A model generated the notes under the pieces. That model saw nothing but the letters and a program-made list of their open reading frames with translations, did not search any database and was not told where the DNA came from. Position numbers and translations under genes: made by a program. Positions 1-8,444 of a DNA stretch of 64,000 bases are shown here, piece after piece (position 1 is the first letter of the stretch; every line of letters begins with the position of its first letter). The DNA lies in the NCBI GenBank assembly GCA_963778025.1, contig CAVZTA010000016.1:160644-224643 (forward strand), read 5' to 3'. Source of the DNA: CAVZTA01 sp963778025 (GTDB lineage Bacteria; Chloroflexota; Limnocylindria; Limnocylindrales; CSP1-4).

Positions 1-309
1 CAGGTCCGGGAGGGGCGTCCCGTCCGGGAGGCGACCGGCATCGCGAAGCGTCGCGATCGCCCGGCGGAGGGCTCGGCGCTTCCGCCAGTCGAGCGTCTCC
101 TCGGCCAGCCCGAAGTCCCGCCGCCCGCGTCGCCGCACCTCCACGACGACCACGGCAGACGGCGGCCCGGGATCGACGGCCACGAGGTCCAGCTCATCGC
201 GGCCCACGCGGACGTTCCTGCCGAGCATCGTCCAGCCGGCCGCGAGCAGCGCGTCGGCGACGAGCTGCTCCGCCTCATCGCCCAGCCCGCGGTTCGGCGT
301 GGTGGCCAT
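1..309 (-). CDS. yraN: YraN/UPF0102 family nuclease-fold protein (3' end cut by window)
   Basis: The 103 visible codons read from an ATG at 309 and run off the left edge, so the C-terminus is missing; the family is usually about 120 residues. Visible features are the N-terminal G-x-x-x-E-x-x-A helix and a core in which 'GRDELDLVAVD' is followed by 'VVVVEVRRRG', the D...E-x-K/R arrangement of the restriction-endonuclease-like fold. The biochemical role of the family is not settled. It follows rnhB on the same strand after about 255 bases in which I see no gene. Adjacency to rnhB is common for yraN, which supports the call. Confidence 0.8.
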   Translation of the reverse strand, partial: MATTPNRGLGDEAEQLVADALLAAGWTMLGRNVRVGRDELDLVAVDPGPPSAVVVVEVRRRGRRDFGLAEETLDWRKRRALRRAIATLRDAGRLPDGTPLPDL

Positions 310-565
310 CAGGGCATGGTCGCGCGGGGCACTCGACCGCGACTTATCCGGGTCACCGTCGGCGTGGATGTGTAGCCGATGCACGTTGCGACGAAGCAGG
401 ACCGCTCCGCCCGGGCGTGAAGGGCCGCGATCCGTCGTCTGCCGCATCGGGTGCGTCGTTCGACGAAGGAGCGGCATCGGAACGCCCGACCGGGTCGCAC
501 CCTTCGTCGCAGGCCGGCATCCGATGCATGACGGGCCGCGACGGATCTGCCGGAGACGATGAGCC

Positions 566-1312
566 TCAGGCGGTGACCAGCTCCAGCTCGGTGGCGACGA
601 GCGGGTCGAGCCCGTCGGGGATGGGGATGTCCTCGGGGTGGAGGCCGTCGACCCTCGCGAGGCCGTCGAGGTCCAACGAGAGCTGGTCGCCCGCCATCAA
701 CGCCTGGATCGCCTGCCAGCTCGTTCGGTGATGCGGCGTCAGGCCGTGCTCGCGGATCGCGGCGCGGTGCTCGCGGGTGGCATAGCCCGCATTGCGGTCC
801 CAGCCGTACATCGGATAGCGCGCGTGGAGCCGATCCATCATCCGGTCGCGGACGACCTTGGCCACGACGGACGCGCACGCGATCGAGTAGACCTTGTCGT
901 CGCCGTCGACGATGTTCGTGTAGGGACCGACGTGCGCCTCGAACTCGGCGATCCTGTTGCCATCGACGAGCACATGATCGTGGCCACCCAGGCGCGCGAT
1001 GGCGCGGTACATCGCCAGATGCGTCGCGTGGTAGATGTTCAGCTGGTCGATCTCGCGGACGGACGCGGCACCCACGCCCACCGCCACGGCCCGCCGCCGG
1101 ATGACCGGTGCGAGCCGTTCCCGCTGGAGCGCGGTCATCATCTTCGAGTCGCGCACACCGGGGATCCGCTTGCAGTGCGCCGGCATGATCACGGCCGCCG
1201 CGACGACCGCCCCGCACGTCGGTGCCACGCCGACCTCGTCCACACCCACGACCCGTCGCGCACCCGCCATCCACAGGCGGTGCTCGTAACGGAGACCCGG
1301 CATGTGGACCAT
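566..1312 (-). CDS. rnhB: Ribonuclease HII with altered GRG motif
   Basis: RNase HII removes ribonucleotides from DNA and cleaves RNA in RNA:DNA hybrids. By comparison with the E. coli enzyme the four acidic metal ligands are present: D25 and E26 in 'VDEVG', D117 in 'VDGNR', and D138 in 'DGDDK'. The C-terminal 'ASVVAKVVRD' helix and 'HHRTSW' are also typical. The GRG loop that normally follows the DE pair (DEVGRGPL in E. coli) reads 'DEVGVAPTCG' here, so Arg and the second Gly are lost; I checked this on the nucleotide sequence. The ATG at 1312 is chosen because a -10-like element lies just upstream. A C-terminal tail of about 25 residues extends past the usual end. Confidence 0.92.
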   Translation of the reverse strand: MVHMPGLRYEHRLWMAGARRVVGVDEVGVAPTCGAVVAAAVIMPAHCKRIPGVRDSKMMTALQRERLAPVIRRRAVAVGVGAASVREIDQLNIYHATHLAMYRAIARLGGHDHVLVDGNRIAEFEAHVGPYTNIVDGDDKVYSIACASVVAKVVRDRMMDRLHARYPMYGWDRNAGYATREHRAAIREHGLTPHHRTSWQAIQALMAGDQLSLDLDGLARVDGLHPEDIPIPDGLDPLVATELELVTA

Positions 1313-1321
1313 CGGGAAGAC

Positions 1322-1330
1322 AGCCTAGCG
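1322..1330 (-). promoter_or_regulatory. -10 element upstream of rnhB
   Basis: On the minus strand this reads CGCTAGGCT. The TAGGCT hexamer ends 9 bases before the rnhB ATG, so the transcript would have almost no leader. It matches the TGCTAnnnT family seen elsewhere in the window. No -35 is recognisable. Confidence 0.4.
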
Positions 1331-1351
1331 GAGGATGGCCCGGGACACCGA

Positions 1352-1377
1352 ACGACCCCGTCGCGCGACGGGGTCGT
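1352..1377 (-). terminator. 26-base perfect palindrome between rplS and rnhB
   Basis: The self-complementary arms ACGACCCCGTCGC and GCGACGGGGTCGT can form a strong GC-rich hairpin just downstream of the rplS stop. No T-run follows, so it would be a non-canonical terminator or an mRNA-stabilising 3' hairpin. A dimeric operator is an alternative. Confidence 0.5.
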
Positions 1378-1410
1378 GGAGGTCGTGGGAGCGGCCGAAC
1401 GCCGGGGCCG

Positions 1411-1758
1411 TCAGGCGCGGCGCTCCTTGAGCGTGGTCGCCGCCTTGCCGACGCGCTTGCGCAGGAAGTACAGCTTCGCGCGCCGGACCTTCCCGTGACG
1501 GATGACCTCGATGCGGTCGATGCGCGGGCTGTGCAGCTTGAACGTCCGCTCGACGCCCACGCCGCTCGCGATCCGGCGCACCGTGATGGTCGACGCGATG
1601 CCCGCGTTCCGCATCCGGAGGACCAGCCCCTCGAACACCTGGATCCGCTCCCGGTTGCCTTCGACCACCTTCGCCGCGACCTTGACGGTGTCACCGGGCG
1701 TGATCTCGGGCAGGTCGGTACGGAGCTGGTCCTGGACGATCTCCTGGAGCACGTTCAC
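1411..1758 (-). CDS. rplS: 50S ribosomal protein bL19
   Basis: bL19 sits at the interface of the 30S and 50S subunits. The GTG at 1758 gives 115 residues, the standard family length, with GAGG 9 bases upstream; an ATG farther up would add a basic, unconserved extension. Hallmarks include 'PGDTVKVAAKVVEGN', 'RIQVFEG', 'VERTFKLHSPRI' and 'KLYFLRKR'. It follows trmD after a gap of about 130 bases that holds its own promoter-like element. Confidence 0.95.
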   Translation of the reverse strand: MNVLQEIVQDQLRTDLPEITPGDTVKVAAKVVEGNRERIQVFEGLVLRMRNAGIASTITVRRIASGVGVERTFKLHSPRIDRIEVIRHGKVRRAKLYFLRKRVGKAATTLKERRA

Positions 1759-1852
1759 GGGACGGGACCTCTGCGTGGGCGGCAGCCGCGGCTGCGGGAC
1801 GAGCGACATTCGGGCGGCGCGCACACGCTCGGACGGGCGCAGCCGACGGCGG

Positions 1853-1861
1853 AGGATAGCA
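1853..1861 (-). promoter_or_regulatory. Extended -10 promoter of rplS
   Basis: The minus strand reads TGCTATCCT (TG-n-TATCCT), placing transcription start roughly 85 bases before the rplS GTG. The leader contains a GC-rich self-complementary segment at 1782-1795 (GCAGC/GCTGC arms) that could be a regulatory hairpin. Confidence 0.55.
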
Positions 1862-1889
1862 CGCGCTCTGGCGCGTGCGCGCAGGCCGG

Positions 1890-2580
1890 TCAGGACCCGG
1901 CGTCAGGTCCGTCGGGTGCCAGCAGATCGGGCCGTCGCTCGCGCGTCCTCGCGACGGACTGCTCGTGGCGCCACTTCGCGACCTCGGCGTGATGCCCCGA
2001 CACGAGCACCGGCGGGACGCCCTCGCCGCGGAATTCGGCCGGTCGCGTGTACTGCGGGTACTCCAGCAGCCCCGAGGCGAACGACTCCTCGTCGGTCGAG
2101 GCCGCGTCGATCGCCCCGGGCAGCAGCCGCAGGACCGCGTCGATCACGACGAGCGCCGGCAGCTCGCCCCCGGTGAGGACGTAATCGCCGACCGACAGCT
2201 CGAGATCGACCAGCGGGCGGATCCGCTCGTCGACGCCCTCGTAGCGCGGACACAGGAAGACGAGGTGGGGCGAGGCGGCCAGCGAGTGCGCCCGAGCCTG
2301 CTTGAACGGCTCGCCCGCGGGATCGAGCAGGATGACGAGGGACTCCGGGCGCCGGACCGCCTCGATCGCTGCCGCGGCGACATCCGCTCGCAGCACCATC
2401 CCGGCGCCGCCACCGTACGGCGTGTCGTCGACGACCCGGTGGCGACCGATCCCCCACTCGCCGCAGGTCATGGACCCGGACCGCCGCCAGCCCTGACGCC
2501 AGGATCCGACCCGGGATGCTCTCGCGCAGCGGCGCCTCGACCATCGCCGGGAACAACGTGATGACGTCGATCTCGAGCAT
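1890..2580 (-). CDS. trmD: tRNA (guanine-37-N1)-methyltransferase, reading frame interrupted once
   Basis: TrmD methylates G37 of tRNAs reading CUN, CCN and CGG codons, using S-adenosylmethionine. The first ~40 codons ('IDVITLFPAMVEAPL', 'VRVHDLR') lie in one frame. The rest ('VVDDTPYGGGAGMV', 'YEGVDERI', 'SVGDYVLTGGELPAL', the trefoil-knot SAM site) lies in another. The switch is at about 2461-2466, where CTGCGGCGAGTGG would read 'L-R-E-W' if one G were absent. With that correction the protein is 229 residues, normal for TrmD. Its ATG overlaps the rimM stop (TGATG). A one-base sequence error is the simplest explanation. Confidence 0.9.
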
Positions 2581-3261
2581 CAGGCCGGCTCATCCGTCGT
2601 CGTCGGCGGCTCGGACGGGGACGAAGACGAAGACGACGACGTGGGACCGCTGTCACCGCCCGCCGCCGGCGCATCCGCGGCCTCCGCCGCGGCTCGCCGA
2701 GCCCGCCGTTCCCGGCGCCGCGGCCGTCGAGGCGCTGGGGGCCTGGGGGGTCGGTCGGGATCGGCATCGGCCTCCGCGACCTCGTCGAGCGCGAGCGCCT
2801 CGGCGTCGACGATCAGCACGCCGCGCGGCGGATCCAGCTCGACGATCACCCCGCGCACGGCCGGGATGTCCAGCTCGCCACGGCCGCGACCGACCGTGTA
2901 CACCTCGGCACCGCCCGTTCGGTAGACGTCGGACACCACGCCCAGCTCGCGCCCGTCGGTCGTGCGCGCGGTCAATCCGACGATCTCCGACCACAGCCAG
3001 GTCCCGGGCGCGCGTGTCGCGCTGTCGGCCGCCTCGAGGTAGACGTCCTTGAGCGTCTCGGCGGCGTCTCGATCGCCGATCTCGCGGAACCGCAGCCACC
3101 AGCCGCGGTCCATCGGCCACGGGCGACGACTCCGCGATCGTCAGCGGGACGACCGAACCCTCCCGGAACAGCACCGCGCCCACGCCGAAGCGGCCCTCCG
3201 GATCATCCGTGAGGATCTCGACGCGCACCTGTCCGCGCAGCCCGCGCAGGCCGCGCACCAA
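2580..3261 (-). CDS. rimM: Ribosome maturation factor RimM, frame interrupted once
   Basis: RimM binds uS19 and assists 30S head maturation. The N-terminal barrel ('RGLRGQVRVEILTD', 'RFGVGAVLF') and the C-terminal part ('WWLRFREIGDRDAAETL', PRC-barrel 'LGVVSDVYRTGGAEVYTV') lie in frames offset by one base. The shift is near 3108-3118, compatible with one extra base. The TTG at 3261 is the only standard start in this frame after the upstream stop, yet family similarity ('VVG') continues about four codons earlier, so the true start is unresolved. A low-complexity Arg/Ala/Ser/Asp-rich tail of about 55 residues follows the PRC domain and ends at the trmD start. Confidence 0.82.
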
Positions 3262-3326
3262 CCCGACGACCAGGCGCTCGGAGGGATCCGGCGCCCCGGC
3301 AGCGCGGGGCCGCGTGGGGCGACGGC

Positions 3327-3560
3327 TCAGAGGATCTCGAGCGTGACCGGCTCGCCGTTCCGGGCCGAGGTCACCTTGAGCAGGGTCCGGAGCGCCTTGG
3401 CGACGCTCCCGTTCCGCCCGATGACCTTGCCCATGTCGCCCTCGGCGACATGCAGCTCGATGACGGTCCCATCACCCGATTCGACGACCTCGACGGTCAC
3501 GGAATCGGGATCGTCGACGAGCGACTTCGCGACGTACTCGACCAGCTCCTTGGCGGCCAT
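3327..3560 (-). CDS. khpA: KH-domain RNA-binding protein KhpA
   Basis: A 77-residue single type-II KH domain whose RNA-binding GxxG loop is visible as 'GKVIGRNGSVAKALRTLL'. KhpA-type proteins bind structured RNAs and influence cell size and division in Gram-positive bacteria. The position between rpsP (4-base gap) and rimM is the conserved one and makes the assignment secure. The N-terminus 'MAAKELVEYVAKSLVDDPD' is the typical opening helix. Confidence 0.93.
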   Translation of the reverse strand: MAAKELVEYVAKSLVDDPDSVTVEVVESGDGTVIELHVAEGDMGKVIGRNGSVAKALRTLLKVTSARNGEPVTLEIL

Positions 3561-3564
3561 CGGA

Positions 3565-3819
3565 CTACTTGGCCGCGGGCAGCACGCCCGCGCGCCGGAA
3601 CAGGCGGGCGACGGTGTCCGAGGGCTGGGCGCCCTTGGCGAGCCACTCCTTCGCCTTCGTTTCGTCGATATTCAGCTCGATCGGCTCGGTCCGGGGGTTG
3701 TAGTGACCGATCGTGTCGATCGCCCGGCCATCGCGCGCGGCGCGACTGTCGGCGACGACGACCCGGTACGTCGGCTGCTTCGTGGCACCGACGCGGGTCA
3801 GACGGATCCTGACGGCCAT
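3565..3819 (-). CDS. rpsP: 30S ribosomal protein bS16
   Basis: An 84-residue bS16 with the diagnostic opening 'VRIRLTRVGATKQPTYRVVV', then 'SRAARDGRAIDTIGHYNP' and 'AQPSDTVARLFRRAG'. It acts in 5'-domain and central-domain assembly of the small subunit. It heads the block rpsP-khpA-rimM-trmD, which shows near-zero spacing throughout and is presumably co-transcribed. Confidence 0.97.
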   Translation of the reverse strand: MAVRIRLTRVGATKQPTYRVVVADSRAARDGRAIDTIGHYNPRTEPIELNIDETKAKEWLAKGAQPSDTVARLFRRAGVLPAAK

Positions 3820-3858
3820 GTGGGGGTGGGTTCCTCCTGGGCTGGTGGTGGGGGGATG

Positions 3859-5697
3859 CTACTGGTTCTGCGCTTCGTGGGCGGTGATGGCGAACCGCAG
3901 ATGGGCGAAGCCGCCATCGAACGTGGCGGACCACGCCGCCGCGTCCAGCGGCTCGAGATACGGCTGGATGTCGCGCTCGAACCGCGCGCGCTCGTCCGCG
4001 GACGCCTTGGGCAGCGCGCGTTCCTCGATCGCCTCGAGGCCGACCGCGAGGTCGGCATAGGCCTGACCGCTGTTGCTGGCGCCGATGAGCGCCATCGCGT
4101 CCTTGTAGCGGGGCTGGTCGGCGAGGCTGTGGCCGGCGGTCGTGTCGACCACCGACTTCACGAACGCCGAGCCGACGCCGATGACGACGGCGCCGTTCTG
4201 GACGGTGTACGCGAGGTCGATGGTCTTCGGCAGCTCGGCCAGCTTCTCGGCGGGGATGCCCAGCGTCGGACCGAGCTGCTGGAGGTCCACCGTGATGGTG
4301 GTGATCTGTCCGTCGCCGTACGGCTCGTCCTGCGCGCTGAACGCGGAGCCGCCGCCCAGCGCCAGGAGCGTCCGCAGCTGCGTGAAGGTCGCCTGCGCGT
4401 CCTCGGGCTTGGGCGTCTCGATCACGAGGCCGGCGAAGTACGTCTCGTCCTCCTCGGTCACCACGATCGCCGCGTCGCCCATCCAGCCCGTGATCTTCGC
4501 GCGGCCGCCCAGGATGCCGAGGGCCGTGTCGACCTGCTTGAGCGTGTCGGCGGTCATCGGGTTCGCCTGGAGCTGCGTCAGCGCCCGGTCGAGCGAGGTG
4601 CCGAAGTCGCGGATCTCGATCTCGCCGATCGTCGATGCCGGCAGCCGCGGCGCGAGCGTCGACGTCTTGGCGGCCGGCAGGCTGGGCGCGGGCGACGCGC
4701 TCGACGACGCGGTCTGGCTCGCCGGGAGCGGCGCGAGCACGTGGAACACGAGGCCCTGGTCCTCGATCCGCAGCGCGCCGACGAGCCACGCCGGCACGGT
4801 CGAGGCATCGAGGGCGGGCATCCCGGGCATCGTCGGCGCGGTCTTCGCACGCTCGAGGATCCGGCCGACCCCGGCGCGCGACACGAACACGAGCGCGGAC
4901 GTGTCGCCACCGAGCTGGGCCCGGGCCGCCTCGAGGTCGGCGTCGTCGGCGAGGCTCGTCGTGCCGGCCTTGGTGTCGAGCGCGCGTGCGACGTCGTCGA
5001 CGCCGCCCACGATCAGCTGCCGTCCGTCGACGGCGCATGCGACGCGCTTGCCGTCGAGCTCGACGATCGAGATCGCGGTGGACCCGTGCGGTGTCGAATC
5101 CACCGCGGGTCCCAGCCGGGACGCGCAGGTGCTGCCCTCATCGACGGTGAGGATCGCGACGAAGCCGTCGAGCGACTGATGGTCCGAGGCGTCGGCGGCG
5201 TCGGGGACATCCGTGACCGCGACCACGATCGGCCCGCCCAGGAACGGCTTGACGCGGTTCGCGTAGTCGACGTCCTGCTTCGCGACCGCATCGCTGACCC
5301 GGTCGAGGACCTCGTCGATCTTCTGCGGCAGCGCGGACTGGTCGGCGAAGCCCGGGAACTTCGACAGGAGCCCGGCGAGCTTCTCCTTCTGGTCGCCCGG
5401 AAGGTCGGGCCGGACCTCCATCACGAGGGCGGTGTCGGCGGGGAGGTAGCGGAAGGCGTTCGGGTCCTCGGCGCGACCGGTGAGCAGCATCGTCGCGCCG
5501 GCCGTGACGCCCACGACGAGCACGATGGCGATCGCTGCCGCCAGCCACCGGATGGCGCCGCCGCGACGAGGGGTCACGACCGGCTGCAGCACGGCCGACT
5601 GGCCCGTGGTGGACCCAGCCGCCGCCTCCGCGGGCGCAGGCGGGATGGAGGCGGGGACCCGCTGGGTCTCCTCGAGGGACGGATCGTGGTCGGTCAT
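3859..5697 (-). CDS. DUF3352-type membrane-anchored protein
   Basis: 612 residues. A cytoplasmic Pro/Ala-rich stretch (1-45) is followed by one transmembrane helix (about 49-72, ending 'MLLTG') and a long extracytoplasmic domain that starts 'FRYLPADTALVMEVRPDLPG', typical of DUF3352. A low-complexity Ser/Ala/Pro linker lies near residue 335, between two similar-looking halves. The function of the family is unknown. It lies between ffh (19-base gap) and rpsP on the same strand, and this linkage with the SRP gene may hint at a membrane-associated role. The start is the only ATG compatible with the N-terminal anchor. Confidence 0.75.
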   Translation of the reverse strand: MTDHDPSLEETQRVPASIPPAPAEAAAGSTTGQSAVLQPVVTPRRGGAIRWLAAAIAIVLVVGVTAGATMLLTGRAEDPNAFRYLPADTALVMEVRPDLPGDQKEKLAGLLSKFPGFADQSALPQKIDEVLDRVSDAVAKQDVDYANRVKPFLGGPIVVAVTDVPDAADASDHQSLDGFVAILTVDEGSTCASRLGPAVDSTPHGSTAISIVELDGKRVACAVDGRQLIVGGVDDVARALDTKAGTTSLADDADLEAARAQLGGDTSALVFVSRAGVGRILERAKTAPTMPGMPALDASTVPAWLVGALRIEDQGLVFHVLAPLPASQTASSSASPAPSLPAAKTSTLAPRLPASTIGEIEIRDFGTSLDRALTQLQANPMTADTLKQVDTALGILGGRAKITGWMGDAAIVVTEEDETYFAGLVIETPKPEDAQATFTQLRTLLALGGGSAFSAQDEPYGDGQITTITVDLQQLGPTLGIPAEKLAELPKTIDLAYTVQNGAVVIGVGSAFVKSVVDTTAGHSLADQPRYKDAMALIGASNSGQAYADLAVGLEAIEERALPKASADERARFERDIQPYLEPLDAAAWSATFDGGFAHLRFAITAHEAQNQ

Positions 5698-5716
5698 CGT
5701 CGGGTGTCCCCTGCCG

Positions 5717-7051
5717 TCAGCGGCGGTTGAGCAGCGCCTGCGTGGCGGCGCGTCGTCCGCCCGCCCCGGAGAACTGCTTCATGAGCTTCTGCATCTCGGA
5801 GAACTGCTTCACCAGACGATTGACGTCGGGAAGTGTGGTGCCCGAGCCTGCGGCGATCCGCCGCTTGCGCGAGCCATTGAGGACCGCCGGGTCGCGCCGT
5901 TCGCGGGGCGTCATCGACAGGATGATCGCCTCGACCCGTTTCAGCTCACCGCGGTCGACGGCATCCTGGGCCTCCTTGGCCATGCCGCCCAGACCCGGGA
6001 TCATCGACATGACCTGGCCCATCGGGCCCATCTTCTGCATCTGCTGCATCGACGCCAGCATGTCTTCGAGGGTGAAGCGGCCCTTCTTGAGGCTGTCCTC
6101 GAGCTTGGCGGCCTGCTTCGCATCGAAGTTCTCCTGCGCCCGCTCGACCAGCGTGAGCACGTCGCCCATGCCCAGGATCCGACCGGACAGCCGGTCGGGA
6201 TAGAACACCTCGAGCGCGTCCGTCTTCTCGCCCGTGCCCAGGAACTTCACGCCGAGCCCGGTGACCGCGCCGATGCTGAGGGCGGCGCCACCGCGGGCGT
6301 CGCCGTCGATCTTGGTGAGGATCAACCCCGTCAGCGGCACGGTGGCGGCGAACGCCTGCGCGACCTCCACCGCCTGCTGACCGGTCATCGCGTCCACGAC
6401 GAGCAGCGTCTCGACCGGCTTCGCGACCTTGGCCACGTCGGCGATCTCGGCCATCAGCGCCTCGTCGACCGTGAGGCGGCCGGCGGTGTCGAGGATGACG
6501 ACATCGCGCCCGATCCGCTTCGCATGGGCGATGCCGCCGGTGACGATGTCGATGACCTTCGTGCCGGCCGGCGCGCGATAGACGGCGACATCCAGCTGCT
6601 TGCCGAGGGTCTCGAGCTGGTCGGCGGCGGCGGGGCGGTACGGGTCCGCGGCCACGAGCAGCGGCTGACGCCCGAGCTTCGTGACGTGCTTCGCGAGCTT
6701 GGCCGCGGAGGTGGTCTTGCCCGAGCCCTGCAGGCCGACCAGGGTCACGATCGCGGGCGATCCCTGGAGCCGGAACGTCCGGTCGCCCTTGGACAGCAGC
6801 TCGGTGAGCTCCTCGTGGACGATCTTCACGACCTGCTGACCGGCGGTGAGGCTCGACAGGATCTCCGCGCCGATCGCGCGCTCGCGCACGCGGGCGATGA
6901 AGTCCTTGACGACCTTGAAGTTGACGTCGGCCTCGAGGAGGGCGAGACGGACCTCGCGCATCGCGGTGTCGACATCGGCCTCGGTCACGCGGCCGCGACC
7001 GGTCAGCCCGGCAAGGGTCTGGCGCAGGCGGTCACTGAGGTTGTCGAACAC
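5717..7051 (-). CDS. ffh: Signal recognition particle protein Ffh
   Basis: The SRP GTPase that binds signal sequences and 4.5S RNA and delivers nascent membrane proteins to FtsY. The GTG at 7051 gives 444 residues, normal length. The N domain occupies about 1-95; the G domain has P-loop 'GLQGSGKT' (106-113), 'DTAGRL' and 'TKIDGDARGG'. The methionine-rich M domain contains 'MQQMQKMGPMGQVMSMIPG', and the 'GSRKRRIAAGSGT' RNA-binding segment follows. The frame is open upstream all the way into the lipoprotein gene, so the true start rests on homology. No SRP RNA gene was recognised in the window. Confidence 0.96.
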   Translation of the reverse strand: MFDNLSDRLRQTLAGLTGRGRVTEADVDTAMREVRLALLEADVNFKVVKDFIARVRERAIGAEILSSLTAGQQVVKIVHEELTELLSKGDRTFRLQGSPAIVTLVGLQGSGKTTSAAKLAKHVTKLGRQPLLVAADPYRPAAADQLETLGKQLDVAVYRAPAGTKVIDIVTGGIAHAKRIGRDVVILDTAGRLTVDEALMAEIADVAKVAKPVETLLVVDAMTGQQAVEVAQAFAATVPLTGLILTKIDGDARGGAALSIGAVTGLGVKFLGTGEKTDALEVFYPDRLSGRILGMGDVLTLVERAQENFDAKQAAKLEDSLKKGRFTLEDMLASMQQMQKMGPMGQVMSMIPGLGGMAKEAQDAVDRGELKRVEAIILSMTPRERRDPAVLNGSRKRRIAAGSGTTLPDVNRLVKQFSEMQKLMKQFSGAGGRRAATQALLNRR

Positions 7052-7131
7052 GGTGGGAGTGGATCCTCTCGAGCGGCGGCGCGGCGCCGATGGCCGGCCG
7101 GGTGGCGCGCGGGTTCTGACGCGCGGGCGGG

Positions 7132-7137
7132 AGTGTA
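7132..7137 (-). promoter_or_regulatory. Possible -10 element upstream of ffh
   Basis: TACACT on the minus strand, about 80 bases before the ffh GTG. It lacks the TG extension seen in the better candidates. Confidence 0.3.
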
Positions 7138-7182
7138 CCCCGAGGTCCCCGGCCGAGCGAGCAGGCGAGCCCGCCCGACCCG

Positions 7183-8383
7183 TCAGGGCAGCAGCTGGCG
7201 CCGCCGCGGCCGAGACGAGATCCGGCGTCCCGCGCAGGAGATAGATGGCGTCACCGCGGACGCCCAGGACGTCGTCGCCGTTCTGGAACGTCGTCTTGGC
7301 GGCGTCGGTCGCGACCCAGCCCTGTTCCGGCAGTCCGTCGAGGAACGGCCGAAAGTCCTTGGCGGCGAACCCGGGGGCGCGCAGCGCGTAGATCTCGATC
7401 GACGAGCCGTCGCTGGTCGGGGTGCTGAACGCGACGCCGAAGCGGACCTGATCGCCCACGCCGTGGAGCGCCGGCAGGCCGTCCTGGAGATCGCCGAAGA
7501 CGGCCCGCCACGAGTCCCAGACGCCGGCGTATTCCAGCTCGGTCGCATCGCCCGTGGTCACGTCCAGCGCCCGTTCGTCGACCTTGGCCGGGAGGCGCTT
7601 CTCGAGATCCGGATCGGGCACGGCCCGGTGCGCGCGGCCCTGCGGCTGGCCGGACAGCCGGAGGCTCTTGACCGCGGCGTCGATCGTGGCGTCGAACTCA
7701 CCCTGCCGTGATGCGAGCACGTTGGAGCCCAGCTCCAGCCACTCGCCGGACGGTCCCACGAACGGGAACCACAGGTGGTGGGTGGTGTCGGCGCCATCGG
7801 GTCGGTCGCCCTCGAGCCGCGCGCCCGCAGCGTCCACGATCGCCATGGGCTCGGCCGACTTGATGACGACGCCGTCCTCCTCGCCGAACAGCGCCCGGCC
7901 CAGCGTCACCGCGTCGAGCCGATCGTCGGCCGGGAGGATGATCCCGATGCGGAGCATCGCCATGGTCTCGGGGTCGACGGCGACGAGGCCCATGTCGCCG
8001 CCCGGCTCGAAGCGGGACGAGGTGTGGATCCAGCGGTCGAGCTCCCGGCCGATGCCCATGTCCGCGCGGCTCAGGTCGCGCAGCTCGACGGCGCCCAGCT
8101 CGAGGACCGGTCGCCACGTCTCGGGCAGGTCGATGCTCAGCCCCAGGTTGGGCATCTCGTGGCGGCGCATGCCGGCGGCGAGTCCGGACGGCGTGGGCGA
8201 CGCGGAGACATCGGGCGTCGGCTCGTCGGACGAGGAGGGCGCCGGCGACGCCGACGCCTCGATCGACGGGGCGACCGTCGGTGACGGGGTCGCGGCCATC
8301 GGCGTGGGCGCCACGGCCGCGGACCCACAGGCGCCGGCGAGGACGACGGCGCCGGCGAGCACGAGAACCCCCACCGGTCGCAT
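7183..8383 (-). CDS. Predicted lipoprotein of unknown function
   Basis: The N-terminus is a lipoprotein signal: basic 'MRP', a hydrophobic stretch, then lipobox 'LAGAC', so the Cys at about residue 19 would be lipidated after processing by LspA (encoded at 36.7 kb). A Ser/Pro/Thr-rich linker (about 25-68) precedes a domain of about 330 residues in which I recognise no enzyme motif. The reading frame has no stop before ffh. A one-base shift near 7197-7202 would give the natural-looking end '...QLLP' and a TGA at 7183-7185, hence the coordinates given (399 residues). The ATG at 8383 lies 6 bases after a -10-like hexamer. Confidence 0.7.
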
Positions 8384-8389
8384 GCCCGG

Positions 8390-8398
8390 ACTCTAGCG
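8390..8398 (-). promoter_or_regulatory. -10 element of the lipoprotein gene
   Basis: The minus strand reads CGCTAGAGT. The TAGAGT hexamer ends 6 bases before the ATG, which implies a leaderless transcript and an independent transcription unit for the lipoprotein-ffh block. Confidence 0.5.
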
Positions 8399-8444
8399 CC
8401 GTCCCGTGATGACCGCGATCGGCAGCCCGGCGCGAGGCGACGCG

